Shown here in pieces: positions 6,477 to 7,373 of a stretch of DNA of 7,373 bases (the first letter of the stretch is position 1; each line of letters opens with the position of its first letter). Source of the stretch: Bacteroidota bacterium. GTDB lineage: Bacteria; Bacteroidota; Bacteroidia; Chitinophagales; Chitinophagaceae. The DNA lies in the NCBI GenBank assembly GCA_026391115.1, contig JAPLER010000066.1, forward strand, positions 1-7,373. Reading direction: 5' to 3'. The notes under the pieces were generated by a model, which did no database searches, had not been told where the DNA came from, and saw only the letters and a list, made by a program, of their open reading frames with translations. Position numbers and translations under genes: made by a program.

Positions 6477-6532
6477 ATTATTTATTATTGATTCAGAACT
6501 GTTAAAATCGGAATTTAAATTTTGTTTTCAAT

Positions 6533-6540
6533 TATTTTTG
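6533..6540 (+). promoter_or_regulatory. -7 promoter element for the surface protein gene
   Basis: TATTTTTG is an exact match to TAnnTTTG, 30 nt before the ATG at 6571. No TTG lies at the normal -33 spacing (the nearest, in TTTG at 6521-6524, is too close), so the assignment rests on the -7 box and position alone in AT-rich DNA. Confidence 0.35.
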
Positions 6541-6541
6541 A

Positions 6542-6556
6542 CGTTATTAATTAACG
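6542..6556. repeat. 15-bp dyad at the predicted transcription start
   Basis: CGTTATTAATTAACG has perfect 5-bp arms (CGTTA/TAACG) and two central mismatches, and contains the palindrome TTAATTAA. It begins one base after the -7 element of the surface protein gene, so it covers the predicted start site and could be a repressor site. It is too short and AT-rich to be a terminator. Confidence 0.45.
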
Positions 6557-6570
6557 ATTAATTGTTGTAT

Positions 6571-7373
6571 ATGAAAAAAATGTGCACTGAAAAGAAATGT
6601 ATTTCTTCCAGAAAATTTTTCTTTTTTATTTACTTGCTGTTGATGTCTTTTATTGTTTCTCCAATTTTAAATATCAACGCCCAAACCCTGTGGTATTATA
6701 ATGGAACTGGAGCATTGAATAATGTTGGAAGTTGGGGAACTAATACCAATGGCACAGGAGGAACACTTACAGATTTTACAAGTGGCGGTCGTTATTTTAT
6801 TATTCAAAACACAACTGCTGTTTCACTAACAGGAATTTGGAATGTAGGCAATGCCAATTTTGCAAATGCTGGAGGAGATAGTGTAATTATTGGTAACCCA
6901 ACAACTCCAACCCCACCAATTACTCTAACTTTAGCAACAGGCTCAGGTTTAACAGTAAATAAAAGTAGAACCATCTCAGTTTCAATGCCATCAACTGGCA
7001 ATCAAAAAATTGTATATCAAAATAGTACTGTTTTATCATTTGGGGCAATTGCAGATACAAATTTAGCAATTGTTTTTGATGGGGCAACCATCACCACAAC
7101 TTCAAGCAGCCGATTTGGGAGTATAAGCTTAATTAATAATGCCAATGTAACAATGGGTGCTGCCTCTTTGGTTGTTAAAGATTTATTTGTAGAACTTGGC
7201 TCTACATTGGCAGGCCCAATTGGTTCTTCAAGCAATTTTATTGCAATTTTATCAGGAGGAAGTGTAAATATTAATGGAACGTTTAAAGCTGGTAGAAGTG
7301 GTGGATTATTTACAACTAAAGTAGCTATACCTGTTGTGCCAGTTCCTACCAATGGTACTATTTTATTTCAAGA
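6571..7373 (+). CDS. Secreted, probably beta-helical surface protein, partial at right edge
   Basis: The frame is open for 267 complete codons from the ATG at 6571 to the window edge with no stop. The N-terminus is a signal peptide: basic start (MKKMCTEKK), hydrophobic core FFFFIYLLLMSFIVSPIL (16-33) and cleavage predicted after INA (A37), leaving Q38. A second in-frame ATG at 6580 (Met4) is an alternative start. The mature part is rich in G, T, S, N, I and V, and poor in charge, with alternating strands and turns typical of beta-helix or filamentous surface proteins. The opening TLWYYNGTGALNNVGSW (39-55) and FIIQNTTAV (76-84) resemble the first domain of many large Bacteroidota proteins that end in a T9SS C-terminal sorting domain. 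That domain would lie outside the window, so T9SS export is an inference. Its specific function (adhesin, matrix or gliding-related) is unknown. Confidence 0.85.
   Translation, partial: MKKMCTEKKCISSRKFFFFIYLLLMSFIVSPILNINAQTLWYYNGTGALNNVGSWGTNTNGTGGTLTDFTSGGRYFIIQNTTAVSLTGIWNVGNANFANAGGDSVIIGNPTTPTPPITLTLATGSGLTVNKSRTISVSMPSTGNQKIVYQNSTVLSFGAIADTNLAIVFDGATITTTSSSRFGSISLINNANVTMGAASLVVKDLFVELGSTLAGPIGSSSNFIAILSGGSVNINGTFKAGRSGGLFTTKVAIPVVPVPTNGTILFQ

Noticed and set aside
6512..6521. Palindrome AATTTAAATT
   Set aside because: Pure A/T palindromes of this length are expected often by chance in this DNA.
6804..7352. Two minus-strand open frames (65 and 111 codons)
   Set aside because: They are shadows of the surface protein, which has a proper signal peptide and a continuous plus-strand frame.

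Overview
This is an AT-rich window (roughly two thirds A+T by eye) that looks like a Bacteroidota chromosome, probably from the Chitinophagaceae/Sphingobacteriia side of the phylum. Four things support this. Shine-Dalgarno sequences are absent. TAnnTTTG-type -7 promoter elements sit close to start codons. Secreted proteins have signal peptides ending in N-A-Q. The right-edge surface protein resembles those exported by the type IX secretion system (T9SS). The family and phylum assignments come from recalled sequence patterns, not from a search.

Layout, left to right. (1) 1-1836, minus strand: an almost complete glutamine-hydrolysing asparagine synthase (asnB type) that runs off the left edge. 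(2) 1837-1982: a 146-bp divergent intergenic region. (3) 1983-3182 and 3186-3647, plus strand: a tight two-gene unit, 3 bp apart, encoding an ATP-grasp-like ligase of unknown substrate and a Nudix hydrolase with a perfect Nudix box. (4) 3694-4860, plus strand: a secreted two-domain protein with a Lys/Thr/Pro-rich linker. A perfect -7 element lies 4 nt before its start codon. (5) 4864-4936, plus strand: tRNA-Arg(UCG), only 3 nt after the preceding stop codon. (6) 4937-5168: 232 bp without a gene, holding two hairpin-forming repeats that may terminate transcription. (7) 5169-6410, minus strand: an unrecognised single-pass membrane protein with a soluble N-terminal domain, a coiled coil and an extracytoplasmic C-terminal domain. 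(8) 6411-6570: a divergent intergenic region with a strong -7 match for the membrane protein, a perfect 11-bp direct repeat with 20-bp period, and a 15-bp dyad. (9) 6571 to the right edge, plus strand: the start of a secreted, Gly/Thr/Ser/Asn-rich surface protein, probably beta-helical.

Most of the window reads as ordinary chromosome. No integrase, transposase, CRISPR array, toxin-antitoxin pair or phage gene is visible. The least explained parts are the ATP-grasp/Nudix pair divergent from asnB (possibly an amide-forming or ligase module, but this is speculative) and the membrane protein at 5169-6410 with its repeat-bearing promoter region.
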